Assembly (NCBI GenBank): GCA_016801885.1 | Contig: CM028888.1 | Location: forward strand, 18,027,170-18,091,169 | Length of the DNA stretch: 64,000 bases | Source of the DNA: Toxotes chatareus | Taxonomy: Eukaryota > Chordata > Actinopteri > Toxotidae | Reading direction: 5' to 3' | Shown: one piece after another, positions 1 to 11,993 of the stretch | Layout: each line of letters starts with the position of its first letter | How positions within the stretch are numbered: position 1 is the first letter of the stretch | Program-made: the position numbers and the translations under genes | The notes under the pieces: model-generated | The model's input: only the letters and a program-made list of their open reading frames with translations | Database searches by the model: none | Told to the model about the DNA's origin: nothing

Positions 1-893
1 AAGCCATTTTAGCAGAGACAAAAAACCATCACATAAGGAATAAAATAAATAAATAAAGAGAGCTGTGCAGGATTTGATTACTAAACAAACCACTGATAAA
101 AATAGCAAAGCATTTTTCAAACACAGCCCAGTCGGTTTCTAAGTAAATTATCTACACGCTTGTGCTGCATCTAATCTGATGCAACAGTACTGATATCAGG
201 TGAATGATCTCGAGAGGTATAACCAAGGCCGAACAGCCCTGATAAGATCTTCAACCTGACAACTAATGAATAAGGTAATAACAAGCCTACTTTAAGACAA
301 GTGGTTATTGGATCGTTTGAAATAGAACAATTCACAGCTTTACAAAGCCCTTTCCTTGGATAGCTGGTAGGGCACATCAATATTGTTGAGGCATTTGGAA
401 CAATGAGTTGATAACACTACATACTGTGTATGATCAGTGAGCAGGAAATGAGTACCAAAAATGTCAGTTCACGATCATTTCTTAATCCATTTAGAATTGA
501 TTACTGTGGCTCCCGTGTGTGGAACAGGAACTCTACCTGCACCTATGCTGAGTTTGACCTTTCCACAGTGGATACATTCTTTGTTTACATGTCACAGGGA
601 AAGAGCAGAAAAGAAAACATACACAGGCCATTACTAAGATGGTGAATAAATGGTCAGCTGTGCATTTACACCTGGGGCATTGGCTGCTGCTTTCTACTGT
701 GAACTGTCCCCACATGGTTTCAGTTCCAGTTAATCACATACAGTACTTTCAGTGCATTGAACAGCAGGTAATTTGGAATGGGTGACCAGAAGAAGAAGGC
801 ACAGAGGGGTGCTTCAGAAGTGTCCATGCGAAGGGAAATTGTGCATCTATACAGTTTATCAATAACACTGTGAACAGGATCTGGTACAGTACA
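1..893 (-). other. flrt1: flrt1 3' untranslated region (proximal part)
   Basis: This stretch directly follows the flrt1 stop codon on the minus strand and shows no other gene. I see no AATAAA signal on the minus strand between the stop and the window edge, so the 3' end of the transcript probably lies beyond position 1. Short open frames here on both strands match nothing I recognise. Calling it UTR is inference from position only. Confidence 0.5.
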
Positions 894-2939
894 TCATGTG
901 TAACAGTAGTCTATATCTGGGATTCCTCCTTCTCTATAGCCACGGTTGGTGCCATGTCCTGCATTGGAAACATGGTTGGCACCTTTGTACAGGCCAGTGC
1001 CATTGGAGGGGAATATGGTATGAATGATGTAATCCTCTCGTAGGGGTTTAGGCTGCATTGGCTGGCAAGCCGCCATAGGCGTCATCTGGAACCCCGGGCC
1101 ACGGATCTCCAAGATAGTATTGTCCTTCTTGGTGCCTGACTCAATGTAATCGTCATAGTTCTTGTTTTTCCGAGAGCTGCTGCGAGTGTAATGGTCACGG
1201 GAGCACAAATGCCCAGTCCTATGTCCATACCAACAGAAGATGCCAAAAATAAGAGCCAAAGACACAATAGCGGTAGCACCACCAATAATCCCTGCCAAGG
1301 GCAGTGCTGTCATTTGCTGTGGATCTTCATCCTCCTCCTCCTCCAATGGGCTGAGGTCTGACGTTTCAGCTTTTGCACACACCAGAGCTTCATCAGAGTC
1401 AGCATCTCCAGAAGTTGGCCCTTTGCTCTCTGAGCTGGCAGGCAGGGGCACCATGCAGATGATGTAGCTGGAGCGTGGTTGAAGCGAAGTAAGTAGGTAC
1501 TCTCGACGGTCCCCCCGGACCAACGTCTCTGTGATTGATCCCATGGCATTCCCAGTGCCCAATCGGAGCCAGCTTAGCCTGAAGGAGGAGCTGGGCTGGG
1601 CCACACTCCAGGTAACACGGACGCTGTTGTGAGAGAGAGGCTTCACATTAAGGGCCAGGCTCTTCCCGACACCACTGCTGCTAAGAGTGTAGTCTAAGCC
1701 AGAGTCAGGAAGCCCCAGTCCAGGTCGTTTTGAGCGAAGGGTGAAGAGAGAGCCCTGTGGAGGGGTGTGAGTAGTAGAGCTATCCACTCCACCTCCACCC
1801 ACTCTGTCTCTGGTCCCTGCTGTCCTCACCACCTCACATTCCTCCATCTCACTGGTCAGGTCTGTCAAAGCCATGTCTCGCACTCTGTCGGGTCCATGAC
1901 AGGTGAGACCTCTGACTGTGATGGAGTTACCACGGGCATGCAGCCAGTCATATAACCAACGCAGGTTACAGCCACAGTGCCAAGGATTACCACGCACCAA
2001 CAGCTGACCCAGGCTGTCCAGGTCTTTGAACAGTCCCCTCGGCAGGGTGGTCAGGTTGTTTCCCGACAGGTCCAGCCTCTGCAGCCTGCGCATGCCGTCC
2101 AAGGAACCACGTGGCATATGAGTGAGGGCATTGTCCTGTAGAGACAAGCGCTGTAGATGGGCACTAGGCAGGTTCACAGGAGGGGTCTGGAGGGAGTTAC
2201 GGACTAGAGATAACTCAGTCAAGTTGGAAAGGCGGGAGAATGTGTCATCGGCAATGCGCTGGTTGGCCAAAAGGTTCCCATCCAGGACAAGACATCTAAG
2301 TGAGGTGAGGCCTCGGAAGGCATGGGTTGGGATTGTGGAGATTCGGTTGTCATCCAGGCGAAGTTCTTCCAAAGAAGCAGGCAGACCTGAGGGGATACTA
2401 GACAGATGGTTGCGTGAAAGGAAAAGCAGGCGCAGCCGTGGGTTGTCAGCAAAGGCCTGATCCTCAATGCTGACAGTGGAAATAGAGTTGTCATCCAAGT
2501 GGAGCTTCTCTAGCAAGGGCATCCGAGCCAGCGCACTCCGAGGAATAGTGCGGATATTGTTGTCCTGCAAATGCAGTTCACGCACGGATGGTGGCAGGTG
2601 CATGGGGAATTCATCTAGTTCATTATCATAGAGGTAGACCACACGGACAGCAAGATGGCCCTCCAAGGAGGTGGGCAAGCCTGGGTTGTTTATGTGGTTG
2701 TTCTGAAGGTAAAGGACAGATGCAGAAGGAGGCAGTGATGGGATGGAGTTCAGGCCACGGTCATTGCAGTAGATGAAGTCCTCATCGCACCTGCATACAG
2801 ACGGGCATATCATGTCCCTGTCTCCAATGTACCCTTGTATCGTCGCTGCAGTGAACTGAAGCATGCCAGCCTGTAGTGTCAAGCAAAGAAACAGCAGGAA
2901 GAGCCGAGCCCACAGTGAGGGCACTCCTGCAGGTGCCAT
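894..2939 (-). CDS. flrt1: FLRT1, fibronectin leucine-rich transmembrane protein 1
   Basis: Single-pass cell-surface adhesion and guidance protein; FLRTs bind latrophilins and UNC5 through the LRR ectodomain and modulate FGF receptor signalling (family knowledge). From the ATG at 2939 the frame encodes 681 residues (human about 670): signal peptide (core ARLFLLFLCLTLQAG, residues 11-25), LRR N-cap with four Cys (CPSVCRCDEDFIYC), about ten LRRs to about residue 315, LRR C-cap (NPWHCGCNL), FN3 domain at about 420-520, acidic juxtamembrane stretch (LEEEEDED), transmembrane helix at about 546-572 and cytoplasmic tail ending GGIPDIDYCYT. RIADDTFSRL, NLTELSLVRNSL, TPPQGSLFTL and GSITETLV identify FLRT1 rather than FLRT2/3. 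The coding sequence is intronless, as in other FLRTs. The ATG at 2939 has A at -3 and G at +4; an in-frame ATG at 2951 has a weak context, and the open frame further upstream lacks an ATG. Which teleost duplicate (a/b) this is cannot be told. Confidence 0.96.
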   Translation of the reverse strand: MAPAGVPSLWARLFLLFLCLTLQAGMLQFTAATIQGYIGDRDMICPSVCRCDEDFIYCNDRGLNSIPSLPPSASVLYLQNNHINNPGLPTSLEGHLAVRVVYLYDNELDEFPMHLPPSVRELHLQDNNIRTIPRSALARMPLLEKLHLDDNSISTVSIEDQAFADNPRLRLLFLSRNHLSSIPSGLPASLEELRLDDNRISTIPTHAFRGLTSLRCLVLDGNLLANQRIADDTFSRLSNLTELSLVRNSLQTPPVNLPSAHLQRLSLQDNALTHMPRGSLDGMRRLQRLDLSGNNLTTLPRGLFKDLDSLGQLLVRGNPWHCGCNLRWLYDWLHARGNSITVRGLTCHGPDRVRDMALTDLTSEMEECEVVRTAGTRDRVGGGGVDSSTTHTPPQGSLFTLRSKRPGLGLPDSGLDYTLSSSGVGKSLALNVKPLSHNSVRVTWSVAQPSSSFRLSWLRLGTGNAMGSITETLVRGDRREYLLTSLQPRSSYIICMVPLPASSESKGPTSGDADSDEALVCAKAETSDLSPLEEEEDEDPQQMTALPLAGIIGGATAIVSLALIFGIFCWYGHRTGHLCSRDHYTRSSSRKNKNYDDYIESGTKKDNTILEIRGPGFQMTPMAACQPMQPKPLREDYIIHTIFPSNGTGLYKGANHVSNAGHGTNRGYREGGIPDIDYCYT

Positions 2940-3032
2940 TATGGTGAACATAAGCACTGTCTCTCTCTCTTTTCCAGGTCTATGGTTAATCCTCAAATCC
3001 TTGTTGTGAGCTGGAATCCTGTGACCTCCACC
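2940..3032 (-). other. flrt1: flrt1 5' UTR part of the coding exon, with splice acceptor
   Basis: On the minus strand a long CT tract ends in CTCAG, with the AG at 3033-3034. This places the exon's first base at 3032, followed by about 93 bases of leader before the preferred ATG. The coding exon is therefore spliced to an upstream non-coding exon, the known layout of FLRT genes. Confidence 0.75.

Positions 3033-3034
<2 letters not shown>

Positions 3035-3078
<44 letters not shown>
3035..3078. repeat. (GA)n microsatellite forming the flrt1 polypyrimidine tract
   Basis: About 18 uninterrupted GA units followed by a degenerate purine end. On the minus strand this reads (CT)n and sits directly before the acceptor AG of the flrt1 coding exon, so it serves as the polypyrimidine tract. 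Confidence 0.9.
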
Positions 3079-3080
<2 letters not shown>

Positions 3081-5465
3081 TTACAGTCAGCACTGATGCA
3101 CAAATGAATTAGTTAATGGTCACAGGTGACAAGACAATTAAGTTGATTTCAGTGGAATTTTTTTGAGCTTAGAAATATTTAACAGCATCACACTGTACTT
3201 TCATTCTCTTATCTCAACAATATTGTAATCTAACAACATGCTACAATAATTGTATCTAACCAGAATCTACACAGGCATCGTGCTCTCAATAACAAGATAG
3301 TTTTTTTGTTTTTCACAATTAATAATCACATTATTGGGAGATGTGCGCACATGGGCGGACTTGTGAGGATTCCCATCACAGCCTCTGAAAACATTCTGCC
3401 ATCTATTCTAAGCCAAAAAGACTCAAAGATAACTGCACGGCCAGCAATAATTATGTTGATTTAGCAGCAGTAATCCTAGATTACAGACAGTTATAAAACT
3501 AAAGTTTGGTGTTTACTGTACTGAATGTTCAAAGCAGAGAGAATATTTAGTCTCAGGAAAAGCAGCTATGGAATTGACAAATCCAATCCTACATTTAGAA
3601 TTAAGCCTTGTGCACATAAAGTCTTGAGAATACACTCCACTTCTTAATTATTTAAGAGATCTTGAGAGGCGCCATAACTCCATTAGGAGTTGCCAGCAGA
3701 TGGCTGCATTAGCCACACAAAGCTGAAGATACTTTACATTATCAAGCAGAAACAATGTGTTTTAGCTCAGAGCCATAGTCTCCAGGAGCTAAATTCTCAC
3801 CAGGCAGTTAGGGTGGCACTGGACACTATAAAACTTCTCCACAAATCACATCTTCCTAATTTAGTTATATCATATTAATAAAGTACAGTAAAATAGTAAT
3901 GGAAAGATATAATCTGCAGCAGAATGCAGATAATGCAGCCACTCATTAAGAATTTCATGCCACCACAATCGTGCTGTGGGAGTCTACATGAGCTGTGCTC
4001 ACCACTTGATTGGCATCATGATTTGTTGTTGTTACTGATGAAATGAGAGATGCCATAACATTAAGTACAGTATTGCCTACAGAGATTTGGAAACTGGTAA
4101 ATTGCAGCACTCTGTCAGTGACAACTTGAGCCCATCGGAGTCTTCAATAACCAGGGCCATTAGTCAAACGGTTAAGGCCCACACAGCAGCAAACATAGTC
4201 AGGCTGTAGTATTGATTTCCTCACAAATCCGAAGTGATCTGCCATAGCCGGTCGGCTCACATGCAGATTACAGGATTCCCAGGAGTGTAAGTTAGACGGC
4301 ACAATAGTTAACCAAATGAATGACAACTCTGCTGGGAGTTGACTTTGTTGAATACATATTTGCAAACACTAATCTGTATGTACTTACTCATTACCAAAAT
4401 ACTGGTAATATCAGGAGAACAAACTTTACTAATTAATCACTGTTTAAAAAAATAAATAAAATAAAAACACCAAATACAGCCACAGCTGTTCAGCCATGCT
4501 TGGCCAGAGATCATATAATAGCAAAGCAATTGAAGCAATTGCTGTCTATCATTTGTCCAAATGTTTTGAAAATTCTTCTTACTAACGGAGGATTGTATTT
4601 ATTTTCCACTGAAGCTGATGCGAACGTGTTCATAATTCAATGTCATGTCAAATTTGATTTGGACTTCAGGGTCTTCACAGAACACTTTTATGCCCGTTGG
4701 TAGTAGCCATGAAATGATTCCACTTTTTTTTTTTTTTTTTTTGGCTGCAGCAGAATGTGTCTTACGCAGAAATATGTCATTTTTTAAGCAGTGGAAAGCG
4801 TGAAACTTTAAGAAAAAATAAAGCAAGTTCAGAACAAAAACTTTCCAGCTTAGCTATCTTTAGTACAGAATAGTGACACATTTGAAATACACTTACTTTA
4901 GTTAGAGCATTTTCTATTTCATCCTCCTTGTCAATTCAGATTTTGTTTATATATTTCTACATTTATAACCCTGACAGGGCAAATTATCAAAGAAATCATC
5001 GCTATCAATAATACTGACAGTCTGTTCTCTGTGATTTTGAAGACTTAGGACCTCAAAATAATAGCGTTCATCAAAAATAAATCCATAATAATGCTGGCCT
5101 TAATAATGTCACCATTTGTCACATGTTATTTTTAAAGTTTTATGACAATTCTTAGTTTATATTTATTGTTTCTTGTTAGATTTTTGTCCATCGGCTATAA
5201 AACATCTCCCAACTCAGCCAGACTTGAAGTGAGAGTAACATCTGTGTGTTGTATCCCCAGCTACACAAAATATTCACATTCACTGTTAACTAACTACAAC
5301 TCACTATTCCCCTTTCCAGCCTTTTTCTACTTCAGTCCTCTCTACACTGAAGTGGTGTCAGTGCACTTTAAGTGGAACCTGGAGAGTAAAAAAATTTCTA
5401 AAATTTAAAGCGCTGACAATGTTACTTTGAGCACTCTGATACTGATTCTTCTTATGACGAAGAAG

Positions 5466-6374
5466 CAGTGACGTGCGGTGATTTTTACTGACAGGCAAGC
5501 GGAGCTGAAGAACCAATCACAAATCACTTCTATGGTACACCTCAAAATGTTCACCAATGACCGACAATGACATTAAGTGACAATGCAGAATACTATCTTC
5601 TCAAACTTACTGTAGATCTTACACAGAGAACCCTGCACCTTGACTGACAGAAAGGAAACTATATTAACATGATAACTAAAGAGCAGAACAGAATTAAAAC
5701 ACTTGGGTATTGTGTTAAATGGCGAACTGTGACTATTTAAACTGAATAGTTAAACTGAATGGAGTTTTTAAAAGCTGCTCCACAATACACCCGAACTCCT
5801 CGTGGTCATACATTTGAAACGATTTCAGATGATAACTGAGTAACTTGCTCGTTTACTGGCGACTGCTACCTCTTATCGCTTAGGAAGAAGCGACTGTTGA
5901 CGTAATTATCTAATGCACTAGTACAGTTTCCACACAAGCATCTGCATACATGTAATAATGCATTGAATGATATAACTGATGTCAGAGAGAGCACACTTGT
6001 TTGTAGCTAGCTATAGCTGGTCACCCCATCAAAGATCCAAGGATTATCCACAATGCTCAAACATCCAAAAATGATGTTCCCTCCTCTGCTTGACAAGCCC
6101 CAGCCTTTGTAAACGGGACATGCCCACGCCCACGGAAATGACAGAAATGATAGATGCAACAGCTGAAAGTCAGACTAGCTTCGTGAGACTTTTTTCTACC
6201 CACAAGAGGGCAGTAAATTACAGTATAAATGCAAAAATATTTAATAGATCGTTTATTGCACAGAATGCTGATCTGAGGTGTTCAGTATTGTTCTAACTGT
6301 TGTCTATTTTTAGTTTGAACTGGTCAAAGAACTACTTGCCTTGCTTATCCTGATGTCCTGATGGCACGCCACTG
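5466..6374. mobile_element. Non-autonomous hAT-like DNA transposon, about 0.9 kb
   Basis: The left end reads CAGTGACGTGCGGTGA, and the reverse complement of the right end reads CAGTGGCGTGCCATCA, 11 of 16 positions alike. The flanks are CGAAGAAG on the left (5458-5465) and TTAAGAAG on the right (6375-6382), an 8-bp candidate target duplication matching at 6 of 8. Short terminal inverted repeats starting CAG plus an 8-bp duplication fit the hAT superfamily. No transposase frame is visible inside, so it would depend on another element. Confidence 0.6.
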
Positions 6375-6412
6375 TTAAGAAGACTAAACACTGTACTCCA
6401 CTGTAAGGGCTT

Positions 6413-6482
6413 TGTGTGTGCATCTGTGTGTGCATGTGTGTGCGCGCGTGTGTGTGTGTGTGTGTGTGTGCGTGTGTGTGTG
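6413..6482. repeat. (TG)n compound microsatellite
   Basis: About 70 bases of TG repeat with CG and CA interruptions, seen directly. Confidence 0.95.
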
Positions 6483-9032
6483 AGGCGGAGTAGTGCTAAA
6501 GAATGGATGACTTTTGAATCCCAGGAGCTTCAGCAGTGAGTCTCTTGAACACTGAGTATTTGGGTCAGCCCTTTAAAAACAAGAGAGATGTGGTGTGAGA
6601 TTGAAGTGGTGCAGAGAGCCAGAGGGATTAATAGAGCATATTGAGCCGTGATTCTCTGGATTAAGCAGGTGCTACAAAGAATGGCAGACAGACATTTCAG
6701 GATTTTTTTTTTGCCTTTTGGTTGCTCATTTTTCTTGTTCTATTAGAAAAAGATATGAAAGCATAAAGAACACGTGGCTACTCTTTGTGTTTGTGCGTGT
6801 GAATGTTTCTGCCCTCGAAAGTGCTGTGTGTTTGTCTATCCATGCACGATCAAATTGCCAACATTAACCCATATGTGGACAATCTATATAGTTGCAGTCT
6901 ACATTTCAGTTATCTGTAGCGGGGAGTAAAGAAGGGATGTGGGGTAATGTGTAAGCCAGACAGCCAGCCGCCTCAGGCAGAGGACAGTACACACAACAAC
7001 CCCCAATCTAATACTGGAACCCAAGACTGGATCGATTTACATAAAAAAACAGAGAGGGAGAGAGAGAGTAAGAGTGACAGAAAGCAGCTTTGAGCAAGAC
7101 CTTTGAATCCCATCTCCCCATTAAGGCCCCCACAGAGGGATAGGACAGGGAAATCTGGAAAACCGGATTTTGGATGACCGAAGGGGCTGCTGATGTATCA
7201 GGAAATCCATTTAACTGATGGCAGGGAAAAGATAATAGTGGCCCACAGCTTATCTTACATGCCATGTCCATGGATTGTATTTTGGATTTACAGATTGGAC
7301 ATGTGGAAAGGATGACGCAAAACATGATGGTTATGGTGATGACAGAAATAAATCGAGAGATCTGAGATTGATAGACAAAAATAAAAGGCCAGGAAAGCAT
7401 GGCCTATTCATTTTGGTTAATCACAGTGGTTGTTGGAGCCACAAAGAGGTGGGTTTTTATTTGAGACCATGTCTTTGCAATAGTGTACGATAATCTTCAA
7501 GCTATAAAAACATGGACCTATAAAATGGAATTTAATCCCCAAAAAGCAGGAAATGAGGCTCAAGTGTGCAACACAGCAGAGAACTAAAGGAAATACAGAA
7601 ACAGAAATATTTCACCCTTATTTCATAAGGTTTGCTTTTTTCATATTTGTAAAATCAACAGCTTTATTGTCACTATTATGTCAAATAAACAGGCACTACT
7701 GTCATCATCACAAGTGACGTTCAAGTGTTCTGAATAAAGCCATCTATATTCATCACTTGACATATTTTCAAACCAAATGAGTCCTTGGATGTGAGGCTCA
7801 TAACAAATTATAATTTTTTTTTTTTTGATGTACCAATGCACTATAGTGCTTTTAAATCTCTGATCATCTTTTCTTCTTTGAAAACACACTGTGTGAATAT
7901 GTTATAGAATTAGACTGAATGTTAAAGGCAAGTGAAAGAGTCGCCCCCATACTAACTCACTGTTTTTTCCTTTGTTTATGCACCAATTTCCTGGCATGAA
8001 GAAGTGATTGGATTTACACTCAGCAGTTTCTCATCTCGGCTGCTGACACAAGACCCCAGATATGTGACATATATAGAGATCTGTGTTTTCAGATGAAAAT
8101 AGCGTTCTTATCTTTGTCATATAGTCTATATGAACACTATATGAGCAAACCAAAAATTAAAAGTTGTACATAAATGTGAGGTCAGATGTGGATCCATGAC
8201 ATTTAAGTAAAAGTAAGACCAGTAATTTCAATACATATATTCACGTGTATGTTTATGACAATGCACGTTCAGAGACTCTGTATTTTTGCATCCACCTGCC
8301 ATATAAATATGAAAGACAGGGCATAATACTGGAGTAAAGTGCTGCATGCTGCAGTAAAGTAACAGGCATAGTACAGCATGTATGGAGTGTTTCACATGAT
8401 TTACGGTTGCAGATTCATCTTGGGAGTTTTTGGTTTGCTGGTGGGTATGCAGCTCACAGGGCCAGGAAGTGACTTAATATATAGCTCCACAGCACTATAA
8501 CATGTTTTATCTTTACAGCGCAACAATATGATCTGTCGTGACTCCAGTCTCATTCCACGTCCTCTCCACTGCAGCTGCTGCTGACACCAATTTCTTTTGG
8601 CTCAGTGTTTCTTCCTCAAGACAGATAGATCACAGGTAAATTGTTTCAGTATTAACAAAAGGACCACAGCTCCTTACAGCAATATGATCCTGTATTGTGT
8701 ACAAAGGTAAGAATAAATTTGATGCTGATGATATGATGCTCACAGGGTTTTGGGAGGGTTATGTTCAAAATGTGCTCAAAATGCACCTGCTAACCCTGAT
8801 CAGTAGTGTAATCCAGCAGGTTTCTCAAGGGTAGAATAAGTCGTCTTTACTGAAGTGAACTGGATGCGTTTATTGATGAGTTTTACAAAAATATGTTTGG
8901 CTTAACGATCGTTGTATTTTTTTAAAAAAAATACTGAGTAATAATACAGTAATAATACAGATGCAGCTGTCCCAGCACCTGTATTATAGTCACAATGGAC
9001 AAAGAAGCAATGTAGTTTTTGTTTTAACGTCA

Positions 9033-9180
9033 CGGTAAACATGGTAAACATTATAACATCAGTATGTTCACTGTAAGCGTGTTAGCATACTGATGATGTG
9101 AACATTTAGCTCAGTGCACTGCTATGCTGAAGCACAGCCTCACAGAGCCGCTGTCATGGTCGTAGACTTGTAGTCTTGTT
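9033..9180 (+). repeat. Fragment of a common teleost dispersed repeat (3' part)
   Basis: Contains ACATGGTAAACATTATA, GTTAGCATACTGATG, ATTTAGCTCAG, CACAGCCTCACAGAG and GTAGACTTGTAGTCTTG in the order I recall from a widespread fish repeat of uncertain class. A second copy of the same family lies at 53.06-53.67 kb. The family assignment is from memory; a repeat-library search would confirm it. Confidence 0.55.
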
Positions 9181-11973
9181 TAAAATCAATTTATACATTG
9201 GAGGTGACCTAAAAAATTGCCTTTCTGATATTAAATTACTTTAAAATTGTCAAGCAAGCATTCCCTGCCTTTGTTTGCTAATAAATGAAAAACAAAACTG
9301 ACCCACATGCCTCTGGATTTTATCTATGAAGCAATTTTTTGGAAAAGGTCTTGATATTTAATGGGAGATTTGCTGTTCTGCCACACTGGTGGATGATACA
9401 GTGTCATAGCGCAGGCTTGGCAGACCAGCTGGCGAATAAACTTTAGATGTGTCAGTCTGTGTCAGTGGTCATAATACAGTCTTTGATCAATGCTAAACTG
9501 GCTTCTGAAATCATTTGCAATGCTTTTAATAAAATAGAGGAAACTGTTTATTCCCGAGAAGCGTCTAAGTTCTGGGTTTTGAGAAAACGTACTTGATCAT
9601 TTTTAACGGGACTTATAAAGGCAAATTTATCTTCTGCCTTTAAGTCAAGGAGTCTAGCTGTGGTTGTCACGCTTCAGCTAGGACTCTGATTGGATTTTTG
9701 TATTTGTGAGAAAATGGGGAGAGGGAGGTTGGTTAGCTTAATTGGTTAAATTTGAATTCAAGCCTGACAAGTTGCAATATAAATACAGGGCTGTGGGAAG
9801 CCCAGGCAGCTGAGTCACAAGACAACGCTGTGCTTTCAGGGTGAAAAATAGCCTCCACCTCAAAGAAACAACAGAGGAAAAAAAACAAAAAGACAACATA
9901 GGTGGAAAACCTCTGTGTATCCCTGACATCTTTACAGGGCTGTCTGGTTATGTGGGGCAGCCACATTGGGGGTCCAACAGCTGAGCAGGACTTAAAACTC
10001 GACACGGTTAAAATGACATGAGAAACGCTGTAACTGTTGACTGCCAATGACCATCTCTGTCATTTAGTAAGCACACCTGACTTTAGTCGAGGCACTAAAG
10101 GCTGTTAGTTAATGCACATTTCAACTGCAACTATTTTTTTCATAGTTTCATCATTTATTTTATGTTCTTAAACCATTTTCTGATAATCTTATTTAATGTG
10201 TAATCAGATGTTGCAGTAGCTCTTTAATTTGTTGATTCAAAAATAAAGATAATGAGTAAACATCTACTTTTCCCCATGAAGAACTCAAGCTGAGTTTTTC
10301 TGTATCTGGATGAAAGTGATGACATGTTACATTAAAAAGAAAGTTAACACTCTTTGCTCCTTTTCCATTAACTTCATTCTCTGGAAGGAAGCTGTCACAG
10401 CGTTGACATTACAATCAGAATGAACAATGAAGAAATGTATTTGTTGTTTTAACATGGTGATGGTTTTCTTTTCTAGGCAAAAAGTGACATTACAAGGAGT
10501 TAACACACAAAGATTTTCAAAATCAAACCTTGATTAGTTGGTTGCATGTTAGAGAGCTAGACTGATATATATCCAACCACAACCCCGTCTCCTAGATATT
10601 ATATTTATATGACATTTTTTTTCCCAGTTATGTTGTGGTGACAGTTGCAATTACGATCTATATTATGTTCAGAAACAACATTTCGTTTTGTTGATTGAAT
10701 AAAGAACTACATTTATGAACTGCATCATAGAAACCAGGAGGTGATTCCAGTGGATGAAACCAGGATGAAACCTTGTTAGTGCAACAACATCTCACTTAAG
10801 TGTCAATATTTTTGCAACTTGACAAATAAAATTAACATTTCCTCATTGTGTTAATAGAATATGTATTGTTTCCTGTTACTATTCACAACTGCAAACACAT
10901 TGTGAGGCTCCAGCTTCTCTTCAAAAACATAACTACATATCGGGCCTTGGGCAGCAATGAAGATACAATGTGGAGACTGCTCGAACTATGATTGCTTGCA
11001 TTTTCTTGTCTTATCTTGTGTTGTCACACACTATGCATTTATCTTTCACCATAAGAGAAATCGCTGTGTGATAAATATATACAGGCCACCCCCGGGGGCT
11101 CAGAAAAGATCCTGAGCAGTGTACACTTGACTTTGACTCCTCAGTGTGTGTGGGCTTCTCCTGCATGAAATATCAGCTGTAGGAGTGTTTGGATCTTAAG
11201 CAAAAGTTGCTTTGAATGCAGAGATGCCTCACGCGGTCGTTCAAAACTCTTCACTCCCTTATGACTACACAGCCTCACTTGCACCACCGAAATCTGGTCA
11301 GATTGGGTTAAAAACTCATCTCAACTCAACTAAAAATTATTTTTCAAATCTATCAAACAGAATCATGTCTTATTTTTGGAAATAATATACAGGAGAACAA
11401 AAAATTCTAAAACGTGTGCCCTTGTGAGAGAATATGTGTTGGCTCTGAAACGGAAAAAACAAACTGAGGCAGCCATGGTGTCATGAGATACAGTCCACCT
11501 CAAAGCATTGAGCGATAGCAGCGAGTTAGTATATTTCGTTAATGGGGGCTGGCTTTTAGAGCAACCTTTACTGATTGCTTTCTTTGGCATCCTGCCCAAA
11601 AGGAGAAAATGAGGGGGATAATCGAGCTTTATTGCTCACTGTTTAACCATTGATAAGTGTTAGTTTGTTTAATGGCTTCATTTATCTCTTATTTAATTAC
11701 TGCCACCACATTTGAGAAAGAGGTACAGTCAAGGTGGTCCTCTCGCTTGGTTTATATTTGCTACAGCTTTAAGGTCTTTTAACTGTCAGCGTTTAGGTGG
11801 ATGTTTTTTTCCCCATTAAAATGTTAAAAGGATGAAACTAAATTAGGGGCACACACACACATTTCGTACTTTCAAGCAACAATTACACTACATTTTGTCC
11901 ATTGCACTGAACTGAGTCTGTTGTAGGCTAATGCTTTGGTGACTTTGATCCTAATACAAATGTTTACAATTGC

Positions 11974-11993
11974 ATTAGATTAGATTAGATTAG
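11974..11993. repeat. (ATTAG)4 microsatellite
   Basis: Four exact tandem copies of ATTAG. Confidence 0.9.

Noticed and set aside
2940..2996. N-terminal extension of flrt1 to 2996
   Set aside because: The codon at 2996 is TTG, not ATG; the first good-context ATG is at 2939 and is followed directly by a signal peptide.
4724..4742. Poly-T and poly-A runs as possible retroposon tails
   Set aside because: No matching body, target duplication or gene-derived sequence beside them; treated as simple repeats.
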